Of a DNA stretch of 64,000 nt, positions 11,562 through 23,599 are shown in pieces (position 1 is the stretch's first letter; every line of letters begins with the position of its first letter). The DNA comes from Elephas maximus indicus. Taxonomy: Eukaryota > Chordata > Mammalia > Proboscidea > Elephantidae. The notes below the pieces were generated by a model. That model was not told the origin of the DNA. It searched no databases and saw nothing but the letters and a program-made list of their open reading frames with translations. The position numbers and the translations under genes are program-made. Location: positions 92,558,968-92,622,967 of the forward strand of contig NC_064830.1 of NCBI RefSeq assembly GCF_024166365.1, written 5' to 3'.

Positions 11562-11962
11562 TGTTATGGATTGAATCATGCCCCCCCAGAATAGGTGTTG
11601 TAAATCCTAACCTGTATGCTTGTGGCTACAATCCCATTTGGGAATGAGTTGTACTTGTTATGCTAATGAGACAGGATTAGTATCTTGAGTCAATCTCTTT
11701 TGAGATATAAAAGAAATTAAACTCAAGTCAGCAAGCAGAGATAGGGAAAGAGATGCCAAGCCACAGGAAGACAGCCCAAGAGCAGAAGCTTAAAGAGACA
11801 AGGGCCTTCCTGCAGAGTGGACAGAGAAAGAAAGCCTTCCCCTAAAGCCGGCGCCCTGGACTTGAACTTGTAGCCTCCAGAACTGTGCGAAAATGAATTT
11901 CTATTTGTTAAAGCCACCCATTTGTGGTATTTCTGTTACAGCAGCACTAGATAACTAAGACA
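11562..11962 (+). mobile_element. MaLR/MLT1-like LTR
   Basis: It begins TGTTATGGATTGAATCATGC, carries CCCATTTGGGAATGAG, and ends GTGGTATTTCTGTTACAGC...ACTAGATAACTAAGACA. This is the pattern of mammalian MaLR-type LTRs of about 400 bp. A sister copy lies in the opposite orientation at 13930-14331. Confidence 0.65.
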
Positions 11963-13929
11963 ATTTAATAACATCTAAATAGATCATAATGGAAGCCAAT
12001 CAACAAGCACTATGCTGAGTGCTATAAAAGAAACTAAAGATGTATATGACTCCACCCACAAGAAGCTTACAATCTAGTCAAAGAGACAAGGCATACTCAC
12101 ATATGCAATCAATGGACATCATGGCATGATAATGAAGTTAACCAGTCAGGGTTCTCAGTTACAAGCAACAGAACCAGCTCTGGAAAACTAGCGAAAAAGG
12201 AAATGATTTCCTTTTTTTTCCAGCGAAAAAAGAAATCGGGTAGCTCATGGAAATGCCAGGAGGGCCAGAGTACTAGGTTGGAGGTCTCACACAAGGAACA
12301 GTGCCCCGAATCATACCTTCGTCTTCATCCCTACACCTCACTAGACACAGGACACGGCTACTGGCGCCACTCCACTGCGGTCCTAGGGACTCGATGCTCC
12401 GACCCTCTGTCACTCTCCTGTCAATTGCCCCATCCCCACCTCATTCTCTCCTGGGCCAAAGTCTGGGAGATGGACAGATGGGCAGAGCCCAGCAGACACG
12501 CCCATGCTGTGGCTGCAAAGGAGGCTGTGAAAGTGAGTATCTGAAATTTTCAGATGCTACAGTGGGAGGTTGTTCTATCTCCCTCTGGACTCATAAAGTG
12601 GGGATTTCCAAACTCTAGAAACAGGGTTTTTAGAATCTAAAAAAGGTTTAGAATCTAGGAGATGAAAAAGAATGACAAACATCTACCACAGAAAGTATTC
12701 AAATGCTCAGGACTGAAAGGAACAGTATATAGGAAGGTATGAGTTCAAACAAACAAACAAAGATCACTGCAAATGAGTTCATCAGGGAACTATGAAAGAA
12801 TGGACCAAACATAGGTGCAGAGAACATCACAGGAGAGAGAAACACAGATCATAGACTCATAAAGATGGAAGGGCTTCAGAGGCCATCTGGGCCACCTTCC
12901 AGCCACCACAGGAACCACCTTATAACCAGATGAGGGAAGGCATGTGGAAGTGTCAGCACGGTCATGGGGAGACAATACAAATTCCATCCCCACCTATAAA
13001 GGACAATCTCACCTCTCCCATATTTTTCCGTTCATAAAAATGGCACCACTAATCCTCCAGGCTCGTCTTTGATTCTTCTCCCTTCTTCTCTATTTAGATG
13101 AGTTATCAACTTCTGTTGACTGGCCCACTGCAAGTGTCTCTCTAATTTATCCTTCCATTTCCTCTCACGCCTGGATTACCAAAACTGCTCCTATACGGTC
13201 TTCCAGCCTTCCATTTGTCCTTTCAAATTGTCCCACATATTACTGTAAGACTGATTTTCCTAAAAGTGTCTTTGCCAAGTTATTCCCCAGCTCAGGTGAC
13301 TGTAATGACTCCCAACTGCTTACTGCGTCAAGTTTGAACTCATCTGCAGACAAAAGCTATTGGATGAACAAAAGGTATTGAATCTACTAACTTACAGATC
13401 CCCTACAATCATCGTGTACTAACAATGAACAAACCTAGTCGTCATCTTCTAACTAGTTTCACCCGCTTGGATTCTATGATTCTACGTGAGCAAAGCCCTT
13501 GTTTCTAACAATTTCCCATGAGTCTTTTCTGCAGCTAGGCATACCACATTAAAATGAGGAACTCTAGAAAGCGTTAGCTTTCTAAGGAATGTAGGAGTTT
13601 ACATCTCTAGAGCTTCCAAATTTGCACAAGCTGTTGCCTAGCTCTCCACTTTGTCTTTACCTCATTTCTCCTTACTTCCTTGTTTGCAACCTCCTCCCCT
13701 CTCCCATGAGCACATTTCTTTTTATTTGTTTTGCCTTCTGTCCTGCTTACACATAACGATCTACCCTTTCTAACTCTTACAACTTGTTTTATTAATGTTA
13801 CTTTTGACCTAATAAATAACACCAAGATACTTCAGCCAACATCTATGCCATTGGCAAGCCTAACGCATCAGCAGAGGAGAAAGGGAAATGAAAAAGAAAG
13901 GAAGAAGAAAACACAAAAGAAAGAGGAGT
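11963..13929. other. Intergenic, no gene seen; weak old-repeat remnants
   Basis: No coding exon with splice sites is recognisable. The stretch at 13050-13350 (GGATTACCAAAACTGCTCC, CCCAACTGCTTACTGCGTC) and the one at 12840-12950 (TCATAGACTCATAAAGATGG) look like ancient interspersed repeats, but I cannot name the families. The open frame at 12203-12544 has no recognisable domain. Confidence 0.5.
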
Positions 13930-14331
13930 GTCTTACTTATCTATTCCTGCTATAACAGAAATACCGAAAGTGGGTGACTTTAACAAACAGAAATTTATTT
14001 TCTCACAATTTAGGAGGCTAGAAGTCCAAATTCAGGGCAGCAGCTCTACAGGAAGGCTTTCTCTCTCTGTTGGTTCTGGGGGAAGGTCCTTGTTCTTTGG
14101 TTCCTTGGAGATCTCCCTGTGGTGTGGTATCTATCTTCCCCCAGCTCTGCTTGCTTGCTTGTTTAATTTCTTTTATATCTCAAAAGAGATTGATTTAAGA
14201 CACACCCTACACTAACACTGTCTCATTAACATAACAAAGAAAACCCATTCCCAAATGGGATTATAACCGCAGGTATAGGGGTTAGAATCACAACACATAT
14301 TTTGGGGGGACACAATTCAATCCATAACAAG
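13930..14331 (-). mobile_element. MaLR/MLT1-like LTR, antisense, same family as 11562-11962
   Basis: The reverse complement starts GTTATGGATTGAATTGTGTC and shares CCCATTTGGGAATGGG, TTAATGAGACAGTGTTAG and AATCTCTTTTGAGATATAAA with the copy at 11562. The plus strand begins TTATCTATTCCTGCTATAAC. Confidence 0.65.
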
Positions 14332-14344
14332 GTGGGAATGGGAA

Positions 14345-14545
14345 ATAATGATAATAGCTACCATTATCAAGTTTACAATATGCTAGATAAAAAAAAACTT
14401 TCTATATATTATCTCTAATCATAAGAGCAACCTTGTAAGATAGGCATTGCTACCCTCATTCTTAAAATGAGAGATGGAGGGATACAGATTAAATGGCTCA
14501 CCTGAGGCTATACATCTAATAAGGGTGAGAGACAAGATTCCATCC
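14345..14545 (+). repeat. MIR-like SINE remnant
   Basis: The sequence has the MIR pattern: ATAATAGCTACCATTATCAAG, then counts and ranges of the kind TAAGATAGGCATTGCTACC, AAAATGAGAGATGGAGGG and a final motif like GGCTCACCTGAGGC. It is diverged, and the edges are approximate. Confidence 0.45.
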
Positions 14546-14765
14546 CAGATGAATTAGCCCCACCCCATTGTCGCTAGAGCAGAACCGCCATAACAAAGAA
14601 CCAGAAAAAAAAAATTAAAAAATTAAGTGGAGACATGTAAGGCTTTACCCACAATTACTTCAACTGCTACTAAAACATAATAGTATCATCTGTTGCCAAG
14701 AATTATCTAGAAATACCCATTAATTTTTCAGCATGACAAAATTTAAAATGTTCTCCTAGGCTTAA

Positions 14766-15165
14766 GATAGATAGCTGCTGTTGAGTTGACCCAAACTCAT
14801 GGCAACCTCACGTACAACTGAACAAAATGCTGCCTGGTCCTTCATCATCCTCATAATTGCCATCATGTTCAAGCCCATCATTGTGGCCATTTCGCCAATC
14901 CATCTCACCCACTGTCTCCCTCACCCTTGCTGGCCCGCCACCTCACACACCATGATGTCCTCCTGAAGCAATTGGCCCCTCCCAATAATGTGTCCAAAGC
15001 AAGCGAGTCAGATAATGATCTGTTGTGCTCCACAAGGTTTTCATTGGCTAATTTTCAGAAGTAGATTGCCAGGTCTTTCTTCCTAGTGTGTCTCAGTCTG
15101 GAAGTTCTGTTGAAACCTCCACCAGGGGCAAGCCTGGTGGTATGTGAAACACCAGTGGCACAGCT
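14766..15165 (-). mobile_element. RTE-family LINE fragment, antisense
   Basis: The reverse complement parallels the RTE C-terminal region at 6790-7040: GGACACATTATTGGGAGGGG, CTTCAGGAGGACATCATGG, GTGAGATGGATTGGCG, GAAGGACCAGGCAGCATTTTG and GAGGTTGCCATGAGTTTGGG. It belongs to a second, more diverged RTE lineage and has no intact reading frame. The association with the GAAGTAGATTGCCAGG segment is also seen in the long AfroSINE at 50232-50612. Confidence 0.6.
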
Positions 15166-15854
15166 TCCAACATCACAGCAATGCACAAGCCACTGCAATT
15201 CCAACAAACTGACAGAAAGCAGTGATGCTATCCTTACAGAGCCACCCCTTTTCACCACCACATAAACACACACACACAGACATGCACAGGTGTGCACACT
15301 CACATATACACACACATCCTCAGTTAAAAAGCTCATCTTACAATCTGCACCCTACTCATCTTTACACATATGTCTGGTTACGTCTGTCCCTTTTTAGTTT
15401 TGATACATGCTAATCTTTTTAAAAAAAAATTTTTTTTATTAAGGTTCCCTTTATTCTCCCCCTTGAGCCTTAATTTCCCTTCATGTTTCTCTCTCTTCCT
15501 TATATCTCTTTTAATATGAGCCTCACCTTTTCTCTTTTATCATTCCCCTCATTTCCTCACACTTCTCTTACTTGAAGAGAATGTTGCACCTAGCAGGTTC
15601 TCAGTGGATACTAATTTTGAGCTTTATCTTTGTCTTCCTGCCTCCCTGATCATTCCTCTCCCCCTACATCTAGTTCCCACCCTGCTCAGTCTCAATTGCC
15701 CACGTTCCTTCCATTAGTTCTCCTTGCTTCCTCACAAATGCCAATGGTCGTCCCATACATTTCTCACGCCTTTTCCCGCCTTTTTCCCCCAAGGTTCTAT
15801 AGCGCGAGGACTCATTGTCTTCCTCCCACATCCTCTAACCAACCTACAAGACAG

Positions 15855-16117
15855 CCTTGTTACCATGACGACAGAGCTACTCAAAGCTGAAGTCAAGGAC
15901 CTGGTTGCCATGGCTCCCGCTTGTCCGCCTCCAGCCCCTCCCGCGCGCCCCGTAGCGTTGGCGCCTGCGCAGTAGGCAACGCGCCGGGCCTCCGAACTTG
16001 GGCGGGACAAGGCGGGGCTTCAGCCGAGAGGGAGGGAAGAAGAAGAAAGGATAAGACGGGAATAGAGCTGGCGCCTACGGTGGCCGAAGAGGGACGCGCC
16101 GAGCCGGAGGCTGCAGG
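15855..16117 (+). promoter_or_regulatory. AP1S1: AP1S1 CpG-island promoter and 5' UTR
   Basis: The CpG-rich block just upstream of the AP1S1 start codon has no TATA box. Visible motifs are two X-box-like RFX sites, GTTACCATGACGAC at 15859-15872 and GTTGCCATGGCTCC at 15904-15917. An NRF1-like GCGCCTGCGCAG lies at 15961-15972. This composition fits a housekeeping promoter. The transcription start is not determinable, and factor binding is inferred from motif match only. Confidence 0.65.
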
Positions 16118-19100
16118 ATGGTAGGCTGTGCGAAAAGGGAGGGGAGGGGGGAACTGAGGGGCGTGGGCTGCACCTGAGGGGGTCCTTGGGGGCCGCCCTC
16201 TGTGCGAGTCGTTCTTTCTTCACTGTCGTCCTCAGAGACCCTCCTGTATCTGGGCGGGTGGGCGAGGCGGCCTCCGAAGGAATTCCTGGGAATGGCATTC
16301 GAGAGGAGTGGGGAGGAGGCGCATTTGCTGGGCGAGAGGGGGCTGATGTGGGGACGGCGGCACCGGCGAGACCGGACTGAGCCAGGAGTGGCCGGGTCTC
16401 GGTCCGAGGGGTGCCGACCCCTGCCGCCGGGAAGTCGCCCGATGTACAGGGGCGCGGGGGTCTGCTCGTGGAGGGAGGGAGGAAGGGACTGGGGGCCGCC
16501 GGTCGTCAAGACCCTCTGTTCTCGAGCAGCCCAGAGAGGAGCGGCGGCCGGTGGGGGAGAGCGGGTGTGGGAGGGAGAGTTTCCGGGTCCGAGGAGGGGA
16601 CGTCCTGCCTCGCTGTATCGCCATGCTCGCCTGGGGGCAGCGGTGAGGCGGGGAAGCGAAGGGGGCTGGAGCTTTGGCTCTCAGGGACCCAGGCTCTGAG
16701 CTCCTGGGCGCCGCTGCTTTTCGCTCTCCGCCCCCCTTCCCATTCTTTTTCCGGAACCCAGGCCTTCCGTCTTCCTGCTCGCCCCACCGCCCCCATCATA
16801 GACGCGCCCCGCTCCCTGGCGCCCCTCTCTTCTCCTCCTGCCACAGTAACAGTACTTCCTCTTCCCTACCCCCGAAAAGCCTAGTTCTCGCCTGGCCTTG
16901 AATTCAGATTTCTAGCCCACTGTGCCATACGCTAAGGAGCCCTGGTCGCTCAGTGGTTAAGTGTTCCGCTGCTAACCGAAAGGTCGGCGGTTCGAACCCA
17001 CCAGCTGCTCCGTGGGAGAAAAATGTGGCAGTCTGCTTCGGTGAAGATTTACAGCCTTGGAAACCCTACGGGGCAGTTCTACTCTGTCCTATCAGGGTCG
17101 CTCTGAGTCGGAATCAACTCAACGGCAGTGGGTTTCGTTTGGTTTGGTGCCATACACCCAGGGATTCCAGACCTGGTATTGTCCACAGAGAGGAGAGCTG
17201 CTGGGAGGAGGAGATGAATCTGGAGCTAGGAAGCTGGAGGTGCACTGGTAGTGAGGGCTCTGCTCTCCTCTGCAGTCCACCCAGCTTGCTCTGTGCGCCA
17301 CAAACATTCCCAGGTAGCTGTGTCCTCACTCAGGGACCCAAAGAGAGGTTAGTCATCCGGGGTCTGAGAAGTGGGCGCTTAGCAGAAGACAGCCCTAAAA
17401 GGCAGAGATGCTAAGAAATCAGAGGCCAAATATCTGGATGACTGCAGAGAGAAGAGGGTGGAATTTGGGATCCCAATACTATGTGCCAGGAGAAGGATAG
17501 GACTGGCACCAGAGGGCAGGGTGTTTGGGACATCAGAGAGGACTCATGGTTAGGATGGGGTGGAGAGTAGAGGTAGCTTGTTGAGGGGCAAAATATCCAA
17601 TTTCATGGTGGTGATGGACAGAAAGAACTTGGAAGAGACCAACCATCTCTTTAGCATCTCTTTAGGGGCTTCTTGTCATGATGCTGGGCATTTTACTTAT
17701 CTTTAGGAAACAGGAGGTCAGGAGATAATAATTATAGTACTTAACACATTACAATGCTTACCATGTGCCATGCACTGTCGCTAATACCAACTCATTTAAT
17801 CCTTCCTAAAAATTTTGTAAGGTGGGCACTTTATGATCTCCATCTTACAGATAAGGAAATAGAGGCCCAGAGTCATAAAGGAATTTACCCAACACCATAC
17901 CCAACTCGTAGGGTCTGGACTTGAGCCCAAATGACAGGCTGAGAAGCTCTGACTTCCCCCAGAAGGACAGGTACCACGTGGTGTGAATACCCAGCATTGA
18001 CAGCAAAGGGCTGGAATTTTTAAGAAAGCAGGAGCTGGAGTGGAGAAGAGTTAGACGGGATGAGTTTGGGACTGTGTGTTTGTGGAGGGAAGAAGCTCAG
18101 AGGAGCAAACCTCTGACCCTCAGCTCTGCTCCCCCTACCCCCCCCCCCCAGATGCGATTTATGCTGCTGTTCAGCCGGCAGGGGAAGCTGCGGCTGCAAA
18201 AATGGTACCTGGCCACATCCGACAAGGAGCGAAAGAAGATGGTTCGGGAGCTTATGCAGGTTGTGCTGGCTCGAAAGCCCAAGATGTGCAGCTTCCTGGA
18301 GTGGAGGGACCTCAAAGTCGTCTATAAGAGGTGACACATCACCTACTGTCAAAACTGCCTGGATCCTGTTCGATTAGAGTTTGGCAATGGGTTAAAGAGA
18401 GGGGATACTGGTAAACAAAGGGCCCCTTATGTCAGGGAGAACTGGGAGCTAAGAACATATCTGGACGTCACTGATTAACCCCAGCTTTCCTTCCTGCCAA
18501 ACTCCTCTTGAAGAAACTCTTGTTCTCCACTTGATTTTGGTCAAGCACATACCTCTGTCCCTAGAGGCTCCATTTGGTCCACTGTGTGTATCCCTTGTAG
18601 TCTCAACAGTCATAGATCCTGCCCCACTTTCCCAACACACGCAGACACATGTACCTTATCCAGTTCCTTCTTTAAGCAGGTGAATTAGTTGGCTAATTTT
18701 TTGCTGAGTCAAACAACAGGTCAGAGGGCAAGAAAGAAAAAGTGTGTGTCTTTGCGTATGTGTGTGAGAGAGCACCAGGAGGCAGAGTGAGTTACCCTGT
18801 CTGTGTCTAGTGGAGGCACAGACTGGGCTGGGAATGAGGAGAAACAGGGGGTTTAAGCTCAGAGTGCCTGGGTCCTGAACCCAAAAAAGGGTCCTGAAGC
18901 AGCCTTCAATTCAGCAGCTATGGCTCATGTACCCCTCTCTCCAGATATGCCAGCCTCTACTTCTGCTGCGCCATCGAGGGCCAGGACAACGAGCTCATCA
19001 CGCTGGAGCTGATCCACCGATACGTGGAACTCCTGGACAAATACTTTGGCAGCGTAAGTCACTCCACTCATCTGTTTCCTTACCCAACAATCTCCCCTTG

Positions 19101-21558
19101 CTACCAAATGCCAGGGCCCTTCTAGCTTCTGCCCTGGAAGACTTGGGAGAGGTGAAGTTGGAGCAGTGAGCACAATAATTAATCTCCCTTTTTAAGCCTT
19201 AAGCCTATTAGCCATGTACCTTAATCAGTCGCAGGGAAGGGGTGGGGGGAAGGTTTGGACCAGAATCTGTCACTTAATCTCCACATACAGCTCAGCTCAG
19301 ACTACTCACACAAGGCCAGAGGCTATGTTCAACTTTTTATCAGTGGTTTCTGACCTTGACTACATGTTGGAATCTTCTGGAGAGCTTTTTGAAAATATTG
19401 ATGCCCAGGTCCCACCCCAAGATTCTGAATTAACAGATCTAGGGCGTAAAGGCTTTCCTTGGAAACTCTATGGGGCAGTTCTACTCTGTCCCATAGGGTC
19501 GCTATGAGTCGGAATCAACTCGATGGCACTGGTTTTTTGTTTTAGGGTGTAACTTAGGCATCAACAGACGGCTCAAATCATAGATGGGGAATAGTAATAA
19601 CTCCATAATTTGTACTCCACTTAACAATTTATGAAGTGCTTTTATGTCGTTCTCTTGTTTGCTCTTTCCTCTGTCTTATGAGTAGATGTTGTTATCTCTA
19701 TTTTTGCATGAGAAAACTGAGATTCAGAGACATTAAGTGACATATACCGCTAGCTGGATAATGGCACAGCCCTGCCTGGAACTCAAGTCTTCCACCCAAT
19801 TGTCCAGAATCTCCTCTTCTTCTGGTGGGAACAATATTGCAGTTTTGGCTGGGAAAGGCAATAGGAACCACAGATGAGGGTAGACTAGGGCAACTGGTAT
19901 TTCATGATCATGGAGAAAGAGGCAAGCGAAGGAGAAGAAAAAGCAGCACCAACTACTAAGGACTGGGGTTGGGAGGACTAGGACCTGGGGCAAGAACCCA
20001 AGAGTGGTCATAAGAAAAGAAGTGGAGGGCTGGGGTAGAGGTAGGGGTGGGAACACATCTTGTCACTCAACCTTGTCTTCCCCCTCCTCCTCAGGTGTGC
20101 GAGCTGGACATCATCTTCAACTTTGAGAAGGCCTACTTTATCTTGGATGAGTTTTTGATGGGAGGAGATGTCCAAGACACCTCCAAGAAGAGTGTACTGA
20201 AGGCTATCGAGCAGGCAGACCTGCTGCAGGAGGTAGGGACCAGGGACAGTGAGGAGGAGGAAGAGCACCGACACTCTGCCTACTGGTGATGGCTGCCCCC
20301 TTCCCGCTGCCACTACCAGGGTGGCCTTCGTCCTTGTGGCACCTTCCCCCTTCCCTCTACTTAAGCCCTGACCATAGGGGTTGGGAAGCAGGGTTGGTAG
20401 ACAACCCACCTGTGCCATTTCTCCTCTCAGTCCAGGTTCTGTCATTCTCCCAAGACCCGGGTGCCTTGTCCCAGGCAAATCTTTTTTGTTCCATACTTCT
20501 TTTGGTCTCAAGAGTTGCTCAGAAAATTGGAGAAGGGAACACATACGTGGTAGATAGCTCTTTTATTCCCTGGTTTCTTCCCCAATTTTTTTTTTTTTAC
20601 CACACACATATTCAACAGCTTCTGCTTCTTAGGAGCAAAAGGCTGTGGGGATTTGGGGGCTGGAGTAGAGGCTGCCCGCTCTGCTGGTTCTCTCTGCTCT
20701 CTGCCCCCCACTCGCCCACACCCCATTACTGCCTGCCCCCTCTCTGCTTGCCACGGCTGAGACTTGGTGCAGGGAGATGAGTCACCGGAATCTGCAGTGA
20801 CAAGCAAGTCAGCCTGAGCTGGCTATGAGGAGGGGGAGAGCTGGGGTGGGGGAGGGGGGCCGCCTCTCTGCAGGAGGAAAGGCAGAGCTGAACTTGCCAC
20901 CTCACTGGTCCAGCTTCCCCATTTCTGTCTCTGTCTCTCTCCCCTTTCTCTCTCTCACACACGCACACGTACACACATGCCCTGGCATACATGCCCACCC
21001 CTGTTATTAGTGCTCTTCTCAAACCCTAATGACTCATCCCTCTACAGCCTGGTTCACCTTCCCTCGGGGACCTGAAGCCAACCTCTTACCCTACCCCCAC
21101 ACTCTGAAAAGGGGGGACCCAACCATGTGCCACCTTCCATTTCCCAGAAAGCAGTCCCAGCTTCGCCCCCCTGTTGCCCTCCCTCAGGTACTCAGGCTGA
21201 GCCCCTGCTCACCAAGCTCCTGGCTTTGGGTTCTTTGGGTGGTGGTGGTCTGACTCCTGGCCCCTGCCCTGCCATTGTTGGCTCTGGGGGTGGTCCTGGG
21301 AGGCCAACAAGCTCCCCTCAAGGGCTCCCAGCTGATCCAGACTTGGTTCACAGGCTCACATTGGCTTTTCTTTTCCCTGCCCTGTGTCTCCTCTGCTTCC
21401 TAACTCTGACTCCTTCCTCATGATTGCCGTTGTCTTGGCTACCCCCTCTCTCTTCCTCCCTGTCTGCCTCTCCTGGTGTCTCTGCGTCACCGTGTCTGTC
21501 TCTGCCTTAGGAGGACGAGTCACCGCGCAGTGTGCTAGAGGAGATGGGTCTGGCGTAG
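16118..21558 (+). CDS. AP1S1: AP1S1, AP-1 complex subunit sigma-1A, complete
   Basis: This is the small sigma subunit of the AP-1 adaptor, which with gamma, beta-1 and mu-1 recruits clathrin and sorts cargo at the trans-Golgi and endosomes. Coding exons are 16118-16120 (only the ATG), 18152-18330, 18945-19053, 20095-20232 and 21511-21558, all with AG/GT borders and consistent phase. They give a 158-residue protein, the human length. The protein is a single longin-like clathrin-adaptor small-chain domain. It starts [20 protein letters not shown], carries the family signature [15 protein letters not shown] around residues 100-115, and ends [12 protein letters not shown]. The first exon donor directly follows the start codon, as in human. 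The exon 2 acceptor sits behind an unusually long poly-C tract (about 18138-18149). No defect is seen. Two AfroSINEs lie in its introns. Identification is secure. Confidence 0.97.
16931..17146 (+). mobile_element. Long-form AfroSINE in AP1S1 intron 1
   Basis: This variant starts GGAGCCCTGGTCGCTCAGTG and contains an extra AAAATGTGGCAGTCTGCTTC segment before GGGGCAGTTCTACTCTGTCC. It is flanked by a perfect 9-bp duplication, GTGCCATAC, at 16922-16930 and 17147-17155. Confidence 0.92.
17740..17930 (+). repeat. MIR SINE remnant in AP1S1 intron 1
   Basis: A typical MIR core is present: ACCATGTGCCATGCACTGTC, CTCATTTAATCCTTCC, then CATCTTACAGATAAGG and GAGGCCCAGAGTCA. Confidence 0.7.
19450..19542 (+). 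mobile_element. 5'-truncated AfroSINE in AP1S1 intron 3
   Basis: Only the body and tail are present, from CCTTGGAAACTCTATGGGGC to TCGGAATCAACTCGATGGC followed by a T-rich end. Probable target duplication: TAGGGCGTAA at 19440-19449 and TAGGGTGTAA at 19543-19552. Confidence 0.85.
19585..19745 (+). repeat. MIR-like remnant in AP1S1 intron 3
   Basis: CACTTAACAATTTATGAAGTGC, then TTGTTATCTCTATTTTTGCATG and GAGATTCAGAGACATTAAGTG, fit a diverged MIR. The assignment is tentative. Confidence 0.4.
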
Positions 21559-22285
21559 CCCCGGTGTGTGACTCGACGTGGGGCTGGTGGAGAGGCAGGG
21601 CGAGAGCGGCTGCTTCTCATCGTCTCTCCAGGCCCTTTTCTTGGTGGGACCCAGCCGCCCCTCTGCTGCCTCGCCTTCTTCTGGAGTGAGCTGCAGGCTC
21701 CGGACCCTCAAACATTCCCTCCTTCTGCCCCCTACCTCCTGTTTTCCCTTTTCCCACCCAAGGCTGAAGGAGCTAGGAGGTAGGAAAATGTGATCGAGAT
21801 GGGGGTGCTCTTTGGATTTTATTTCCTGCCTTTGAAGAACTTCTCCAGACTTCCTCTCCTCCCTTGTAACTGTAAATATATAAATACGTCAGGTTAAAGG
21901 GAAATGGTTTGCAGGGTTCTTTTCTTTCCCCTGCCCCCGTACCCTACCTCTACCCTTTTCCCCCAGCCAGCCAGCCAGCAAGCTTCTCTGCCTGGGTCTG
22001 AGGCTGCTGAGTAGGGAGAGGGAAGCCCTTGCCCTCATCTGCCTCATCTCTGTGTGGCTGTAGTGGGACCGGGTCCAGGGCCAGTGGAGGAACAACAGAG
22101 TTAATTTTTTTCTAACCTTGCCACCTTGAGAGAAGGAAGAGTTGGAGGAAGGGAGAACTTTGTGGGAGACTGGGCCCTGTCCCTCCTCCCACCATGTTCT
22201 GGGTGAGGCAGGAGCTAAGGGGGTAGGCTGGGGGAAGTGTCTGACCTTATTTCTTCTGAAATAAAAGGAAAAACATTTCTGGACT
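21559..22285 (+). other. AP1S1: AP1S1 3' UTR with polyadenylation signal
   Basis: About 700 bp of GC-rich non-coding sequence follows the stop and ends at AATAAA (22260-22265). Cleavage is expected near 22280. The open frames that cross it have no recognised product. Confidence 0.8.
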
Positions 22286-22844
22286 TTGCCTTCCTTGGAC
22301 TCTGTGGAGGAAGGCAGGACTGCTGGGATCAGCCAGGACCCAACATTGCCTATTCACCTCTTTCCCCAAAAGGATTGCCAAATTTAGTTAAAGAAAAAAA
22401 AAAAAAAAAGACACCCAGTTAAATTTGAATTTCAGATGAACGATGAATACTTTTCTTAGTTTAAGTGTGTCCCTTGCAATATTTGGAACACACTTATATT
22501 AAAACCTTATTAGTTGTTTATCTGAAATTCATACTTAACCAGGTGTCATGTATTTTATCTGGTAACCCTTCCCCAAACAGATTTGTGTGCTCAATGCTTC
22601 TCCAGCCACCCTGCCTCCAGCTCCCTGAACTACCTTCACTGGGAAGGAGCAATTCCTCAGGAAGTGGCTTCATGCCTTGGGTGTTTCGTTATGGAGGATT
22701 TCATTTACCCAGGTTTAGATGTGGGAGAGGAATCAGTAGTTCAAGGATATAGCTCACCCCCAAGGTTGGGAAAGTGTTGAGAAGGGGCTAAAACCAGGAT
22801 GTTTGACTGCCAACCCCTCCTCTCCATATTTCTTGTGAAATACA

Positions 22845-23012
22845 TACCAAAAAACCAAACCTCTTGGGGTTGAGTCAATTCTGACTCATAGTGACCCTAC
22901 AGGACAGAATAGAATTGTCCCACAGAGTTTCCAAGGAGCACCTGGTGGATTTGAACTGCCGACCTTTTGGTTAGCAGCCATAACTCTTAACCGCTAGGCC
23001 ATGAGGGTTTCC
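22845..23012 (-). mobile_element. AfroSINE, antisense
   Basis: The plus strand reads the tail first (GAGTCAATTCTGACTCATAG) and ends GAGGGTTTCC. It lies between AP1S1 and VGF. Confidence 0.9.
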
Positions 23013-23254
23013 CTGTCAAGAATATAGTACCAAGGAATTTAGGGATTAGTGAAAGGAGAGGGGAGGTGAGGTGGACCAGAGGCAGTGGGGAAGTTACCCC
23101 AACATGCTCAAGTGGTTCAAGAGTCACAGAATGAAGAGCCAACCTGGTGGCTCTGCATGTCTTTGCCAAGCCCTGGGGAAAGGTGTCTTTTTAACGCTCT
23201 CCCTCCTTCAGCTGGAAGTGGAATTTAGGGTTTCTGGATGTGTGTGAGCTGTAT

Positions 23255-23427
23255 AAAAAAAAAAAAAAATCAAACCTAGTGCTGTCGAGTCAATTCCGAC
23301 TCAGCAACCCTATAGGACAGGGTAGAACTGCCCCATAGAGAGTTTCCAAGGAACGCCTGGCGGATTCGAACTGCTGACCCTTTGGTTAGCAGCCGTAGCA
23401 CTTAACCACTATGCCATCAGGGTTTCG
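23255..23427 (-). mobile_element. AfroSINE with A-rich tail, antisense
   Basis: An A-rich run at 23255-23269 precedes the complement of the AfroSINE body. It is flanked by a perfect 11-bp duplication, GTGAGCTGTAT, at 23244-23254 and 23428-23438. It lies just beyond the VGF polyadenylation site. Confidence 0.93.
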
Positions 23428-23599
23428 GTGAGCTGTATGCTCCCCCTAAATACCGGATAAAGTGAATCCACCCCTGAACTCTGATTTGGTTGGGGGTAGG
23501 AGGCAGGATACGGGTGTCATGGTTGGCGCTTCCTTCACCGCCCCTTGTGAAGGACCCCGCAGGCCCAAGGGGACGGGTGAATAACCGAGAACAAAGTCC

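Noticed and set aside
16202-16699. Open frames of 110-165 codons in AP1S1 intron 1
   Set aside because: They are stop-poor because of CpG-island composition; frames overlap on both strands and show no domain.
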